From NCBI GenBank assembly GCA_029256185.1, contig JAQSYI010000014.1, forward strand, positions 1-64,000: a stretch of 64,000 bases of DNA, given 5' to 3'. Below are positions 36,692 to 45,040 of the stretch, one piece after another (the stretch's first letter is position 1; the number at the start of each line of letters is the position of its first letter). Both the position numbers and the translations under genes were made by a program. The notes under the pieces were generated by a model that saw nothing but the letters and a program-made list of their open reading frames with translations, had not been told where the DNA came from and ran no database searches. The stretch is from Paenibacillaceae bacterium. Its GTDB lineage: Bacteria; Bacillota; Bacilli; Paenibacillales; NBRC-103111.

Positions 36692-38761
36692 TTATCGGGT
36701 AAAGGCTGCCGGCACCCCTCCATCCACCGTAATCATGCAGCCGGTGGTCTTGGCTGCCTTCGAAGAGGCCAGGAAGGCGATGGATTCGGCAATATCGTCC
36801 GGATAAATATTCACCAGCAGCGTGGTACGCTTACGATAATATTCCTCTAACTGGTCGGGGGCTATCCCGTAGGCCGCCGCCCGCTCCTCCCGCCAGCGGG
36901 AGTTCCAGATGGCCGAGCCCTGCAGAATGGCATCGGGCAGCACCGAGTTGACGCGGATGCCGTATTCTCCGCCTTCTGCTGCAATACAGCGGGCCAGATG
37001 GGCCTCAGCCGCCTTGGCCGTGCTGTAGGCCGCGGCATTCTTGCCGGCATACACAGAGTTCTTCGAGCCCACGAACACCATGCTGCCTCCGTGTCCCTGC
37101 TCCTTCATGATCTTGAACCCTTCCCGCGCCACCAGAAAATAACCGGTGGACAGCACATTCATGTTCAAGTTCCATTCGGCAAGGGACGTCTCGGCGAACG
37201 GGCTGGAGGTGGCCAAGCCCGCGTTGTTCACCACTACATCCACCCCGCCGTAGGCCAGTGCTGTGGCCCGGTAGGCCGCAACCACTTCTTCCTCGCGGGT
37301 TACATCCAGCTTCACGGCAACCGCCCGGCCGGGACCGAACTGGGCGTTGATCTCGTCAGCCACCTTCTGCGCGCCCTCCAGATTCAAGTCCGCTACCGCA
37401 ACATGGGCGCCTTCCTTGACCAGACGGCGGCAGGTTGCGCTGCCGATCCCTCCTGCTCCGCCAGTAACAAACACAATCTGGCGGGAGAACTCTGCCTCCG
37501 GCGGGGCCAGCGTCAGCTTATACAATTCCAGCGGCCAGTATTCCACATTGTAGGATTCGTTCTCGCTTAAGGAGACGAACTGCCCCAGCGTAGTGGAGCC
37601 GCGCATCACCGCTATTGCACGGTGGTACAGAGCCCCGCTTACTTGCGCCATGGCATGGCTCTTGCCTGTATTGATCATACCGACTCCGGGGATGAGAATC
37701 ACCCGCGGCGCCGTTTCGAATATCTTGTCGCCCTCATTCTTGTTGCGCTCGAAATAGGCTTGGTATTCTTCCTTGTACTGCTTGATTCCTTCCGCAAGCG
37801 CCTGCTTCAGGCCCGCCACATCACCAGCTGCCGCATCCCAGCTGATGTAGAGCGGCTTCATCTTGGTATGGACCAGATGATCCGGACAGGCGGCTCCAAT
37901 CTGGGTCAGCCGCGCCGCATCGGCGCTGCCGGCAAATTGCAGCACATCCGGGCTGTCGTCGAAGGTCAGAATCATCTTCTTGGCACCGCTCACTGCGCCG
38001 CGGACAAGGGGCAGCAGCTCTGTAGCAATTTCCTTGCGCCTATCTCCGGACAGCGCTTCCGTCTTCACTCCGCCGAACAGCTTGGCTTCATCAACCCGTG
38101 CTTCGATGTAAGCTTCGGCTTCGGAGATAACAGCCAGAGTCTTGTGGTAAGCTTCCTCGGAGGTTGCCCCCCATGTCACCAAGCCGTGCTTCTCCATCAG
38201 CACCAGCTCTGCCTTGGGGTTGTTGCGCACGCCCTGGGCGATCATTCTGGACAGACGGAACCCTGGACGGATATAGGGCACCCAGACGAAGCGGTCCCCG
38301 TAAATTTCTTGGGCCAGCTCCTTGCCGTTGTCGGAGCAGCACAGTCCGATGATGGCATCGGGATGGGTATGGTCTACATGATCGAAGGGCAGAAAGGCAT
38401 GCAGCAGGGTTTCGATGGAAGGTCTGGGATGCTTGGGATCGATCATACAATTGGCCAGATAAGCTACCATTTCCTCATCGCTCATGTCTTCTTGTTCATA
38501 GAGAGGGGCAATGTCATCCAAGCGCAGTCCGGTAAAATGCGGCGCCTTCATCGTGGCCAGATCAGAGCCGCTGCCCTTGACCCACATCACATTTACCGGC
38601 CGCCCGCGGAAATCATGAACAACGGTCTTCATGGACGTATTGCCCCCGCCCCAGTTGGCTACAGTTCTGTCGGTGCCCAATAGATTAGAGCGGTATACCA
38701 GTTCTTCCAAGCCCTGTTTCAACTCAGATGCTGATTCCTTGACCCAACGATTCGCAACCAT
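36692..38761 (-). CDS. Bifunctional rhamnulose-1-phosphate aldolase/lactaldehyde dehydrogenase (RhaEW type)
   Basis: 689 residues with two enzymes in one chain. Residues 1-400 are a class II aldolase/adducin-type domain (HVDHTHPDAIIGLC and LMEKHGLVTWG give the zinc ligands). Residues about 425-689 are a short-chain dehydrogenase (FVTGGAGGIGSATCRRL and catalytic YSTAK). It splits rhamnulose-1-phosphate to DHAP and L-lactaldehyde and oxidises or reduces the latter, like B. subtilis YuxG. First gene of the operon. AAGGGAGG precedes the ATG. Confidence 0.93.
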   Translation of the reverse strand: MVANRWVKESASELKQGLEELVYRSNLLGTDRTVANWGGGNTSMKTVVHDFRGRPVNVMWVKGSGSDLATMKAPHFTGLRLDDIAPLYEQEDMSDEEMVAYLANCMIDPKHPRPSIETLLHAFLPFDHVDHTHPDAIIGLCCSDNGKELAQEIYGDRFVWVPYIRPGFRLSRMIAQGVRNNPKAELVLMEKHGLVTWGATSEEAYHKTLAVISEAEAYIEARVDEAKLFGGVKTEALSGDRRKEIATELLPLVRGAVSGAKKMILTFDDSPDVLQFAGSADAARLTQIGAACPDHLVHTKMKPLYISWDAAAGDVAGLKQALAEGIKQYKEEYQAYFERNKNEGDKIFETAPRVILIPGVGMINTGKSHAMAQVSGALYHRAIAVMRGSTTLGQFVSLSENESYNVEYWPLELYKLTLAPPEAEFSRQIVFVTGGAGGIGSATCRRLVKEGAHVAVADLNLEGAQKVADEINAQFGPGRAVAVKLDVTREEEVVAAYRATALAYGGVDVVVNNAGLATSSPFAETSLAEWNLNMNVLSTGYFLVAREGFKIMKEQGHGGSMVFVGSKNSVYAGKNAAAYSTAKAAEAHLARCIAAEGGEYGIRVNSVLPDAILQGSAIWNSRWREERAAAYGIAPDQLEEYYRKRTTLLVNIYPDDIAESIAFLASSKAAKTTGCMITVDGGVPAAFTR

Positions 38762-38823
38762 GCTGAATGCCTCCCTTAATCATAGCCCCATAGGGGAAAT
38801 TGATTTCAGAATTATTCTACCAT

Positions 38824-38958
38824 GGTTTTGTTTGTTTTTGAATAATTACTTTTATATTTGATTAATTATATTTCAAATCTGAATTAACCTCATGACACCC
38901 CTTTCTTTCCTTGCTTATTTTTGTTTTTCTTTATTATAACATCCGTTTATTTTTGTTT
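38824..38958 (-). promoter_or_regulatory. rha promoter region with DeoR-like direct repeats
   Basis: TTATTTTTGTTT occurs at 38915-38926 and 38947-38958, 32 bp apart (about three helix turns), and a related TTTTGTTTGTTTTTGAATAA near 38824. T/G-rich direct repeats of this kind are typical operators of DeoR regulators. The region is very AT-rich. Which -10 and -35 are used is not clear. Binding is an inference. Confidence 0.4.
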
Positions 38959-39046
38959 CTGTGGATAAGCTGTGAAAACGCAGCGGCAGACGAGCGTGAG
39001 AACATCATATGGGAAGGAGGAGGGGATGGATAAAGCGCACTTTCGC

Positions 39047-39216
39047 TAGGGCGTGTCTGAAAACTCGCTTGAGGGCATCTTTCACCGCCTTTTCGCCCCG
39101 AGCTAGCGTTACTTTTGCTTGGCCCGGGGTCCCCGGTACGCCTGCGCAAAAGTGCCTTGCCAGAAACGAAAATTTGGGTGTTATCTGCTCCCCTCGGAGT
39201 TTTCAGACACGCCCTA
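39047..39216 (+). repeat. MITE-like element, copy C (best preserved)
   Basis: 170 bp with perfect 20-bp terminal inverted repeats: TAGGGCGTGTCTGAAAACTC at the left and its reverse complement at the right. The ends include TA, as expected if a Tc1/IS630-like or similar transposase duplicates a TA target. No coding capacity. It lies between the rha promoter region and the M50-like gene. Confidence 0.92.
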
Positions 39217-39306
39217 GGAACCTTGAAGGATATCGATTCATTTTATAGGATTTTATGGTACAATCCTTTTATTGCATAAATTGTTATTGGTGAAAGGCAT
39301 GCACAC

Positions 39307-39810
39307 ATGATAAAGGAACGGCTTATAACCATTCTGCTTACATTGATCGCGCTTGCATTCCAACATATCATTCATGAGGTTTCTCATATTATTGCTGCAA
39401 AGTATACGGGCATTAAAGTATTGCGCGTGCAGTGGCTGACCTATCACGGCGGAACCCGCGTATTCTATGAAGATGAACCGGATTTGAGAACGGACCTGAA
39501 TATCGGTAAAAAGTGGGGCATGATTTCCGGCGCAGGCTTCATGATTACCAACACTCTGGGATATATCGGCGCGATATCCCTGCAGCTTATAGACAACACG
39601 TCCCATGCCTGGATGAAGGTTGCACTTACCTTTCTCGTATTGATTTTTTTATCCGTAGACTGCATTTATTTTTTGTTGGGAAGCATTTTTGATTTCGGCG
39701 ATATTATGGGAGTTAGAGCTGTATGGCATATCTCTAAGATGATTTCGATTATTTTATGCGGTTTCATGGTGGTCTTTAATTTTGCTATAATCAAAATACT
39801 GATCTACTAA
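39307..39810 (+). CDS. Small membrane protein with M50-like HExxH motif
   Basis: 167 residues. HEVSH at 23-27 sits in the first hydrophobic segment, as in site-2-protease (M50) metallopeptidases. Further membrane helices lie at about 78-98, 102-125 and 135-160. FDFGDIMG, near residues 122-129, is placed where the family's third metal ligand (an Asp) would be. No PDZ domain is present and the protein is shorter than most M50 enzymes. Function unknown. It stands alone after MITE copy C. A possible promoter is TTGAAG-N17-TAGGAT just upstream; no strong SD is seen. Confidence 0.7.
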   Translation: MIKERLITILLTLIALAFQHIIHEVSHIIAAKYTGIKVLRVQWLTYHGGTRVFYEDEPDLRTDLNIGKKWGMISGAGFMITNTLGYIGAISLQLIDNTSHAWMKVALTFLVLIFLSVDCIYFLLGSIFDFGDIMGVRAVWHISKMISIILCGFMVVFNFAIIKILIY

Positions 39811-39961
39811 TGCTGCTATGCGCAAATGATCCGACAGTAAAAACGACTGCCCTTGTCCTCCAAGGGGAAATATCCTTCATTTGCCCATTGCGAATTAGGG
39901 AGATTATGGAATTTAATACATGAGCAGGGAGCTGCTGCGAGGTACTTACTCTTTAGCCGTC

Positions 39962-40085
39962 TTGTATGAATTTTTGTATAAAAATTAGAAGGAAATCGTC
40001 CCTTCCGAGGCAGGTTGTACGATTTTTCACACAAAATTCCGTCTTAGGACCTCAAGGCATCTGATTTTGTACGATAAATCATACA
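39962..40085. repeat. Three palindromes of the TTGTAnGA family, about 52 bp apart
   Basis: Imperfect palindromes at 39962-39980 (TTGTATGAA...), 40015-40034 (TTGTACGATTTTTCACACAA) and 40067-40085 (TTGTACGATAAATCATACA). Starts are 53 and 52 bp apart. No gene is visible on either strand here. Confidence 0.7.
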
Positions 40086-40156
40086 CCGTTTCCAAAGGAG
40101 TGACGCCTTACAGCAGTCCCGCCACGCCTACTCCTAACGAAAATTACTCGCTCATT

Positions 40157-40351
40157 TAGCGGAAATTTTTTCCGTTATCCTGCAGATTCTTCTTTACTCT
40201 CCTCGTTTAGCGGAAATTTTTTCCGTTATTTCCCCCTGAACTCCCCGAAACAGGCACTTTGACCTGGTTTTGAGTGAGTTAACGGAAATTTTTTCCGCTA
40301 AATCTCGGAAATTCCCCAAAAACCTCTTGTTAACGGAAATTTTTTCCGTTA
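40157..40351. repeat. Four palindromes of the TAACGGAAA family, 51 and 72 bp apart
   Basis: Near-identical 21-bp palindromes at 40157-40177, 40208-40228, 40280-40300 and 40331-40351. Each has arms TA(A/G)CGGAAA and TTTCCG(T/C)TA around TTT. Start spacings are 51, 72 and 51 bp. The stretch has no coding potential. It continues the array at 39962-40085. Confidence 0.88.
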
Positions 40352-40442
40352 TGTCTATTAAGCCTTTATTTCCAACTCTTATAGCACTTGATCTGTGAGA
40401 AAGGGCTCCCTTTCCTCCGAATTATATACTTTCTGGCGTTAA

Positions 40443-40466
40443 AAAAGGAACCCGCAGGTTCCTTTT
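40443..40466. terminator. Bidirectional hairpin terminator
   Basis: Stem AAAAGGAACC / GGTTCCTTTT with a CGCA loop, A-rich on one side and T-rich on the other. It lies beyond the minisatellite, so it may end the reductase-cluster transcript coming from 40779. Confidence 0.75.
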
Positions 40467-40478
40467 CACTTTATGCTC

Positions 40479-40735
40479 TTTGCCTTACGCTCTTTGCCTT
40501 ACGCTCTTTGCCTTACGCTCTTGCCTTACGCTCTTTGCCTTACGCTCCTTGCCTTACGCTCTTGCCTTACGCTCCTTGCCTTACGCTCTTGCCTTGCGCT
40601 CTTGCCTTACGCTCTTGCCTTACGCTCTTGCCTTACGCTCCTTGCCTTACGCTCCTTGCCTTACGCTCTTCACCTTACGCTCTTGCCTTACGCTCCTTGC
40701 CTTACGCTCTTGCCTTACGCTCTTTGCCTTCGGCT
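40479..40735. repeat. Minisatellite of about 18 units of 13-14 bp
   Basis: TGCCTTACGCTC followed by one or two T/C bases is repeated about 18 times with few changes, then decays into CTTCGGCTCGTTC units up to 40770. The unit lengths vary between 13 and 14, so all three frames stay open by chance. It begins just past the stop of the QueG-like gene. It looks like a slippage-prone array, not a gene. Confidence 0.9.
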
Positions 40736-40778
40736 CGTTCCCCCTTCGGCTCGTTCACCTTCGTCCTCTCCCTTGCTG

Positions 40779-42131
40779 TCATGCTTTGCTCCTCACCGGA
40801 ATCCGGCGGGAGCAGGGAACGAAGGTGGAGCAGTGGCCGCATGACCCGTACTCCCATTCCTTGAAATGCTCCCCGTTGCCATGCTTGGTGCACATGCCCG
40901 GCAGCTTGCCCGCATCCGTAATCGCCCGGCTGGGGCAGCGGTCGATGCAGGCGTAGCAGCTGCCGTCATGCGCATACAGGCAATATTCATAGACATCCGT
41001 ATACGAACGCTCCGTCGGGGTCAGCCTCAGGGTGGTAATGACGCTGCCCAGCCTTCCGTAGACCCCCTTGACGGTGATCAGACCCTGATGCAGCCCGAAG
41101 GTGCCCACTCCCGCGGCGAAGGCCGTATGGCGCTCCGACCAAAAAGGCAGCATCCCGTCCGAATCATACCGGGGATCGATATTGGGGGCAACGCCCTCTC
41201 CCCCCTGCTCCCGCACAAACCGGATCAGCGCCCGGCGCACCACATTCAGAAACTTGGAGCCGTTCCATTTGCCGGAGGCGTATTCCAGAGAGGAATATCG
41301 CGATTCCTTTTTATAGCTAAATAGGATTTCCTTGGAATAAGGCAGAAAGAAGCTGATAATGGATTGGGCGCCTGGAAGCCACTCCTCCGGCAGACGATGC
41401 CCCGGTCCCACCACCTCCGGGTCCTGAAACCGTTTGAACAGGGGATCATGGGCCGAAGCAATCCCTACCAGCGGTTCATCCCAGATCGGGGGATTGCTCC
41501 CTTCGGGAAGCGTATTGCGGAAATCCTTGCGCACCACCTCCGCGATGAACTCGTTTATTTCCTCCAGAGACAGATCCGGCCGGAATGCTTCCTGAGGCAC
41601 ATACTTGGGTACGGGATCAGGCTGAAAGAACTGGGGATTGATCCCCTCCTTGATATCCCGGTTCCGGGTTACGCTCAAGGGGTTGGGATAGGGCGAGCCC
41701 TCCACGATCAGCGGGTTGTCAAAGGACTTGCGGAAGCCGGCCAGCGAGCCCTTCGTAAAATCATAGGCGACCCAAATGCACAGTTGGGAATACAACTCAC
41801 CCAGCAGCTCCCCAGCCAATTCAACAGGCGTCTGGCCTTCCGAAAGCCTGGTGGTTCCCTCCACCGGAAACAGTTCGCCCTCGACCAGATAATACACCTC
41901 CTGGCGGAGGGGAGTACCGGCATTGCGCAGCGTCACCGTTCTGTCTCCTCGTCTTACCGCCAGCACCTTGCGCCGGTCCGGCCGGTAGCCCTGGTAATTG
42001 GCCTGGAGCAGATAATCGGCAAGCGCTGCCTGGGCAGAGGCATAATCCACAATATGGGAATGTTCCTCATTCCATTTGGGAATCTGATTCATATCGGTTG
42101 GACGGGCAGAAGCGTTAACAGGATTCAACAT
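40779..42131 (-). CDS. QueG/reductive-dehalogenase-like double [4Fe-4S] protein
   Basis: 450 residues. The middle (about 325-390) carries SERHTAFAAGVGTFGLHQGLIT and GRLGSVITTL, the pattern shared by epoxyqueuosine reductase and reductive dehalogenases. Two cluster motifs follow: CYACIDRCP and CGHCSTFVPC. The first 200 residues do not match QueG. No twin-arginine or other signal peptide is seen, so it is cytoplasmic. It is the last gene of the reductase/transporter cluster, 15 bp after the binding-protein gene, with TAGGAGA upstream. It is probably an electron carrier or reductase for the imported compound. Whether it binds cobalamin cannot be seen. Confidence 0.75.
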   Translation of the reverse strand: MLNPVNASARPTDMNQIPKWNEEHSHIVDYASAQAALADYLLQANYQGYRPDRRKVLAVRRGDRTVTLRNAGTPLRQEVYYLVEGELFPVEGTTRLSEGQTPVELAGELLGELYSQLCIWVAYDFTKGSLAGFRKSFDNPLIVEGSPYPNPLSVTRNRDIKEGINPQFFQPDPVPKYVPQEAFRPDLSLEEINEFIAEVVRKDFRNTLPEGSNPPIWDEPLVGIASAHDPLFKRFQDPEVVGPGHRLPEEWLPGAQSIISFFLPYSKEILFSYKKESRYSSLEYASGKWNGSKFLNVVRRALIRFVREQGGEGVAPNIDPRYDSDGMLPFWSERHTAFAAGVGTFGLHQGLITVKGVYGRLGSVITTLRLTPTERSYTDVYEYCLYAHDGSCYACIDRCPSRAITDAGKLPGMCTKHGNGEHFKEWEYGSCGHCSTFVPCSRRIPVRSKA

Positions 42132-42146
42132 ACCGATCTCCTATCG

Positions 42147-43205
42147 TCATGGTTTGTAGTAAGGATTGAATTCGTTGGTGTAAATGTCCGCCGGCTTGAT
42201 GCCGGGTTTGATTTCCTTGTAATAGTTAAGCGTATCGATCCATAGCTGGACACTGTCCTCCTTAATCACGCCGTCCTTGGGATAATTCATAATATTGATC
42301 TTGGCCCTGTCCACCTTGAACTCCTTGGCAGTTATTTCCAGTGCTTCGTCACGGTGCTCATTGATCCAGTTATAGCTCTTGCCAATTGCGGCTACATAAC
42401 CCTTGACAATATCCGGATGCTTGTCGATAAAGCTCTGCGCGAAGAATCCGGCGGTATTCCCCCCCACCGTCCCCCACACATCATAATCCGTGAACAGCAG
42501 CCTTAGATCGGGAGAGTTGTTCAGCACATATTGGGCATTGCCGCTGACGGCAATGGACTCTACCTGCTTCTGCCTTAATGCCTGGACCTCCTGGCCTACC
42601 GGGATGATCACCAGCTCCAGATCCTCCTTGGGGTCCTTCACCTTTCCGTTCAGACGCATATATTCATAAGGGGTATATTCCATGCAGCCCCCGTAAGCCG
42701 ATGCGCCGTGTTTGGTGCCGATCAGATCGGCAGCCGTTTTAATGGGACTGTCCTTCAGCACGGCGAAGGTCATGTGGGGATAGTCCTTGTCCGTTTCCGA
42801 CCCGGCCACCACAGCCCTGACCTTGGCCCCGCCTGAGATCCCGGCGATGGTGCGGTTGATATGGCCGCCGCCCACATCCAGCTTCCCCGCCACCACAGAG
42901 GATAGCTGCTTGCCGGAGTCGATTGCCCCTACAAAGTCCGCCTTAATCCCGTTTTCCTTGAAAAACCCCAGATGCTCGGCAATAAAAGTTGGTGAGACGC
43001 CGGAGCCGGAGGGCGAAGTCAGCTTCAACGAAAACAATTCCTTCTCACCGGCAGATCCGCTTGCCGGTGCGGCTGAGGCATTGGAAGCAGCAGGTACACC
43101 GCCGGCCTGCACCGCTTCCTTCTCTCCGCAGCCCGCAAGCACAATCCATAGGGACAGCAATAGGAGAACAACAGACAATGGCTTCATGCGAATAAATCGG
43201 GTCAT
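42147..43205 (-). CDS. NitT/TauT-type (SsuA-like) binding lipoprotein
   Basis: 352 residues from ATG 43205 (AGGAGCG upstream; the frame stays open further but has no start site). The signal peptide ends in WIVLAGC, a lipobox. The fold is that of SsuA/TauA/NMT1 proteins: SPSGSGVSPTFIAEHLGFFKENGIKADFV, GKLDVGGGHINRTIAG, and WGTVGGNTAGFF. Such proteins bind small anions (sulfonates, nitrate), aromatic acids or pyrimidines. The ligand is unknown. The two permease genes lie upstream on the same strand. Confidence 0.88.
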   Translation of the reverse strand: MTRFIRMKPLSVVLLLLSLWIVLAGCGEKEAVQAGGVPAASNASAAPASGSAGEKELFSLKLTSPSGSGVSPTFIAEHLGFFKENGIKADFVGAIDSGKQLSSVVAGKLDVGGGHINRTIAGISGGAKVRAVVAGSETDKDYPHMTFAVLKDSPIKTAADLIGTKHGASAYGGCMEYTPYEYMRLNGKVKDPKEDLELVIIPVGQEVQALRQKQVESIAVSGNAQYVLNNSPDLRLLFTDYDVWGTVGGNTAGFFAQSFIDKHPDIVKGYVAAIGKSYNWINEHRDEALEITAKEFKVDRAKINIMNYPKDGVIKEDSVQLWIDTLNYYKEIKPGIKPADIYTNEFNPYYKP

Positions 43206-43227
43206 TGATATACGCTCCTCTTTTTTC

Positions 43228-44022
43228 TTATGATTGGGGATTGGTGCTTTCCTTCCACTTGGTTGCCTTCTTCTCAAGCGCGACCAGCAGCGCATTTGTC
43301 GCCAGTCCGACGATAACCATGATGATGATCGCCGCATACATTTCCGGGATCTCGTACTTGTGCTGCATGTCAAAAATCAGGAACCCCAGGCCCTCATCCG
43401 CTCCCATCATTTCCGCCCCCACCAGAAGCAGAATGGAGCGCGTTGCTCCCAAACGCAGCCCCGTCAGAATAAACGGGAAGGCTGCCGGGAAGATGACCTT
43501 GGTGAATAACTGGAGATGACCGATCCCCATGCTCCTTGCCGCCTTGATATGAAGCGGATCTGTCGCCTTGGCTCCCTCCGTGGTGTTCATCAGAATCGGC
43601 CACATGGTCCCTTTCATAATAATGGCCACCTTCGATAACTCACCCAGGCCGAACAGCAGAATAAACAGCGGATAAAGCGCCAGAGCAGGCAGATTCCGCA
43701 GAAATTGCAGGATCGGATCGAAGATCCGCGCCACCCGGGGGTACCACCCTACGGCAAACCCCAGGGGAACAGTAATGAGGGAAGCCAGGCCGAAGCTGGT
43801 CAAAGCTCTGAAGAAGCTGGCCCACAGATGCCTGGAGAAATCTCCCGAGAACAGCAGCCTTCCCAAGCCCATAGTAACGCTGCTGAAGGGGGGAAGCGTG
43901 TCCGGATGGATAATCCCCAGCCGGGGGACAGCCTCCCACAGAATTAGAATCAGAATGATTCCGATGGATTGCTCGTATCCTTTTTTCAACTTCCATATAA
44001 GTGCGGTTGATATGTTCTTCAC
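43228..44022 (-). CDS. ABC permease, SsuC/TauC-like (first of two)
   Basis: 264 residues, GTG start at 44022. Six helices and the family loop ILMNTTEGAKATDPLHIKAARSMGIGHLQLFTKVIFPAAFPFILTG are seen. A clear paralogue of the permease at 44089-44859, including the shared ending MGYL/LGFLIFDMQHKYEIPEMYAAIIIMVIVGL. It lies 22 bp before the binding-protein gene. No ATPase gene lies in the cluster. Confidence 0.9.
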   Translation of the reverse strand: MKNISTALIWKLKKGYEQSIGIILILILWEAVPRLGIIHPDTLPPFSSVTMGLGRLLFSGDFSRHLWASFFRALTSFGLASLITVPLGFAVGWYPRVARIFDPILQFLRNLPALALYPLFILLFGLGELSKVAIIMKGTMWPILMNTTEGAKATDPLHIKAARSMGIGHLQLFTKVIFPAAFPFILTGLRLGATRSILLLVGAEMMGADEGLGFLIFDMQHKYEIPEMYAAIIIMVIVGLATNALLVALEKKATKWKESTNPQS

Positions 44023-44045
44023 CTTCTTCTCTGTTTATTGATCTG

Positions 44046-44098
44046 TCACCGCCTTCGTCTATTCCGCCTTCGCCTATTCCGCCTTCGCTTAATCTTCC
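44046..44098. repeat. Short tandem repeat between the two permease genes
   Basis: CTATTCCGCCTTCG and close variants occur three times in a row with CGCCTTCGTCTATTCC at the edge. The array runs into the last codons of the upstream permease gene (stop at 44089). It looks like slippage. Confidence 0.65.
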
Positions 44099-44859
44099 TT
44101 CGCAGCCTGCTTCCAAACCGTCAGCCGCTTCTCGCAGTACACCAGCGTATAATTCAGCAGCAAGCCTACAAAGGCAATGACCAGAATCCCTCCGAACATC
44201 TCGGGAATATCAAACTTTTCTTCGGAGTAAAAGATCAGGTAGCCCATGCCTCTGCGAGCCCCCAGCATTTCTGCAGCGATCAGCAGCAGGATGGCGCTGG
44301 CGGCGCTTAACCGGATTCCCGTGAAGATCGACGGCAGCGCAGACGGCAGAATGACCTTGAAAAACAGGCCGATGCTGGAGATTCCCATGGATCTGGCTGA
44401 TTTGACCAGCAAGGGATCAATGCCGTTGACGCCTGTGATCGTATTCAGCAGAGTCGGCCATAAGGAGCCATAAAAGATAACCGAAATCTTGGAGGCCTCT
44501 CCCAGTCCGAAGAACAGAATGAAAACAGGATACAGGGCCAGGATGGGAATGCTTCGGAACACTTGGAGAACCGGGTCCACATATTTGCGGAAGGACCGGG
44601 ACCAGGCAATCAGGAAGCCGGCGGGTATGGAAAACAGCAGCGCCAGGACAAAACCGCCAAATGAGCGCTGGAAGCTGGCAACAAGATGAACAAACAGCTT
44701 GCCGGATTGCACCAAGAGGAACAGCCTCTCCAGAACCAGACTCAAGGGCGGAAGCAGGAACGGATCAACTACACCCAAGCGTGGGCACAGCTCCCAAGCC
44801 AGCAGCAGCAAGAGGATAAGGATGCTTCGTTCAACGCCGTATACGATTTTATCACTCAA
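44089..44859 (-). CDS. ABC permease, SsuC/TauC-like (second)
   Basis: 256 residues, six helices. Family loop TLLNTITGVNGIDPLLVKSARSMGISSIGLFFKVILPSALPSIFTGIRL. It is about as long as its neighbour and alike throughout, so the pair may form a heterodimer, unusual for NitT/TauT importers, which mostly use one permease. It lies just downstream of MITE copy D, which separates it from the reductase genes. The C-terminus ends in a short repeat. Confidence 0.9.
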   Translation of the reverse strand: MSDKIVYGVERSILILLLLLAWELCPRLGVVDPFLLPPLSLVLERLFLLVQSGKLFVHLVASFQRSFGGFVLALLFSIPAGFLIAWSRSFRKYVDPVLQVFRSIPILALYPVFILFFGLGEASKISVIFYGSLWPTLLNTITGVNGIDPLLVKSARSMGISSIGLFFKVILPSALPSIFTGIRLSAASAILLLIAAEMLGARRGMGYLIFYSEEKFDIPEMFGGILVIAFVGLLLNYTLVYCEKRLTVWKQAAKED

Positions 44860-44895
44860 GGATATCCCTCTTTCTTGTTAGACGGGTCGGTTGAT

Positions 44896-45040
44896 TAGGG
44901 CGTGTCTGAAAACTCGCTTGAGGGCATCTTTCACCGCCTTTTCGCCCCTGGCTGCGTTACTTTCGCTTGACGTACCCCGGTACGCCTGCGCAAAAAATTC
45001 GGTGCAATCTGCTCCCCTCGGAGTTTTCAGACACGCCCTA
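44896..45040 (+). repeat. MITE-like element, copy D
   Basis: 145 bp, with the same perfect 20-bp terminal inverted repeats as copy C. A 25-bp stretch is missing inside, around the AAGTGCCTTGCC segment. Its final CTA is the stop codon (TAG) of the reductase subunit gene that ends at 45038. It splits the reductase genes from the transporter genes. Confidence 0.92.

Noticed and set aside
40157-40351. CRISPR-like array of palindromic repeats
   Set aside because: Only four units, uneven 51/72/51 spacing, and no cas genes; the intervals look like normal intergenic sequence.
40479-40735. CRISPR array
   Set aside because: Units are 13-14 bp with no spacers and no cas genes.
40388-40956. Repetitive 120-158 residue frames on the plus strand
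   Set aside because: They are open only because the minisatellite has no stop in any frame; no SD or family match.
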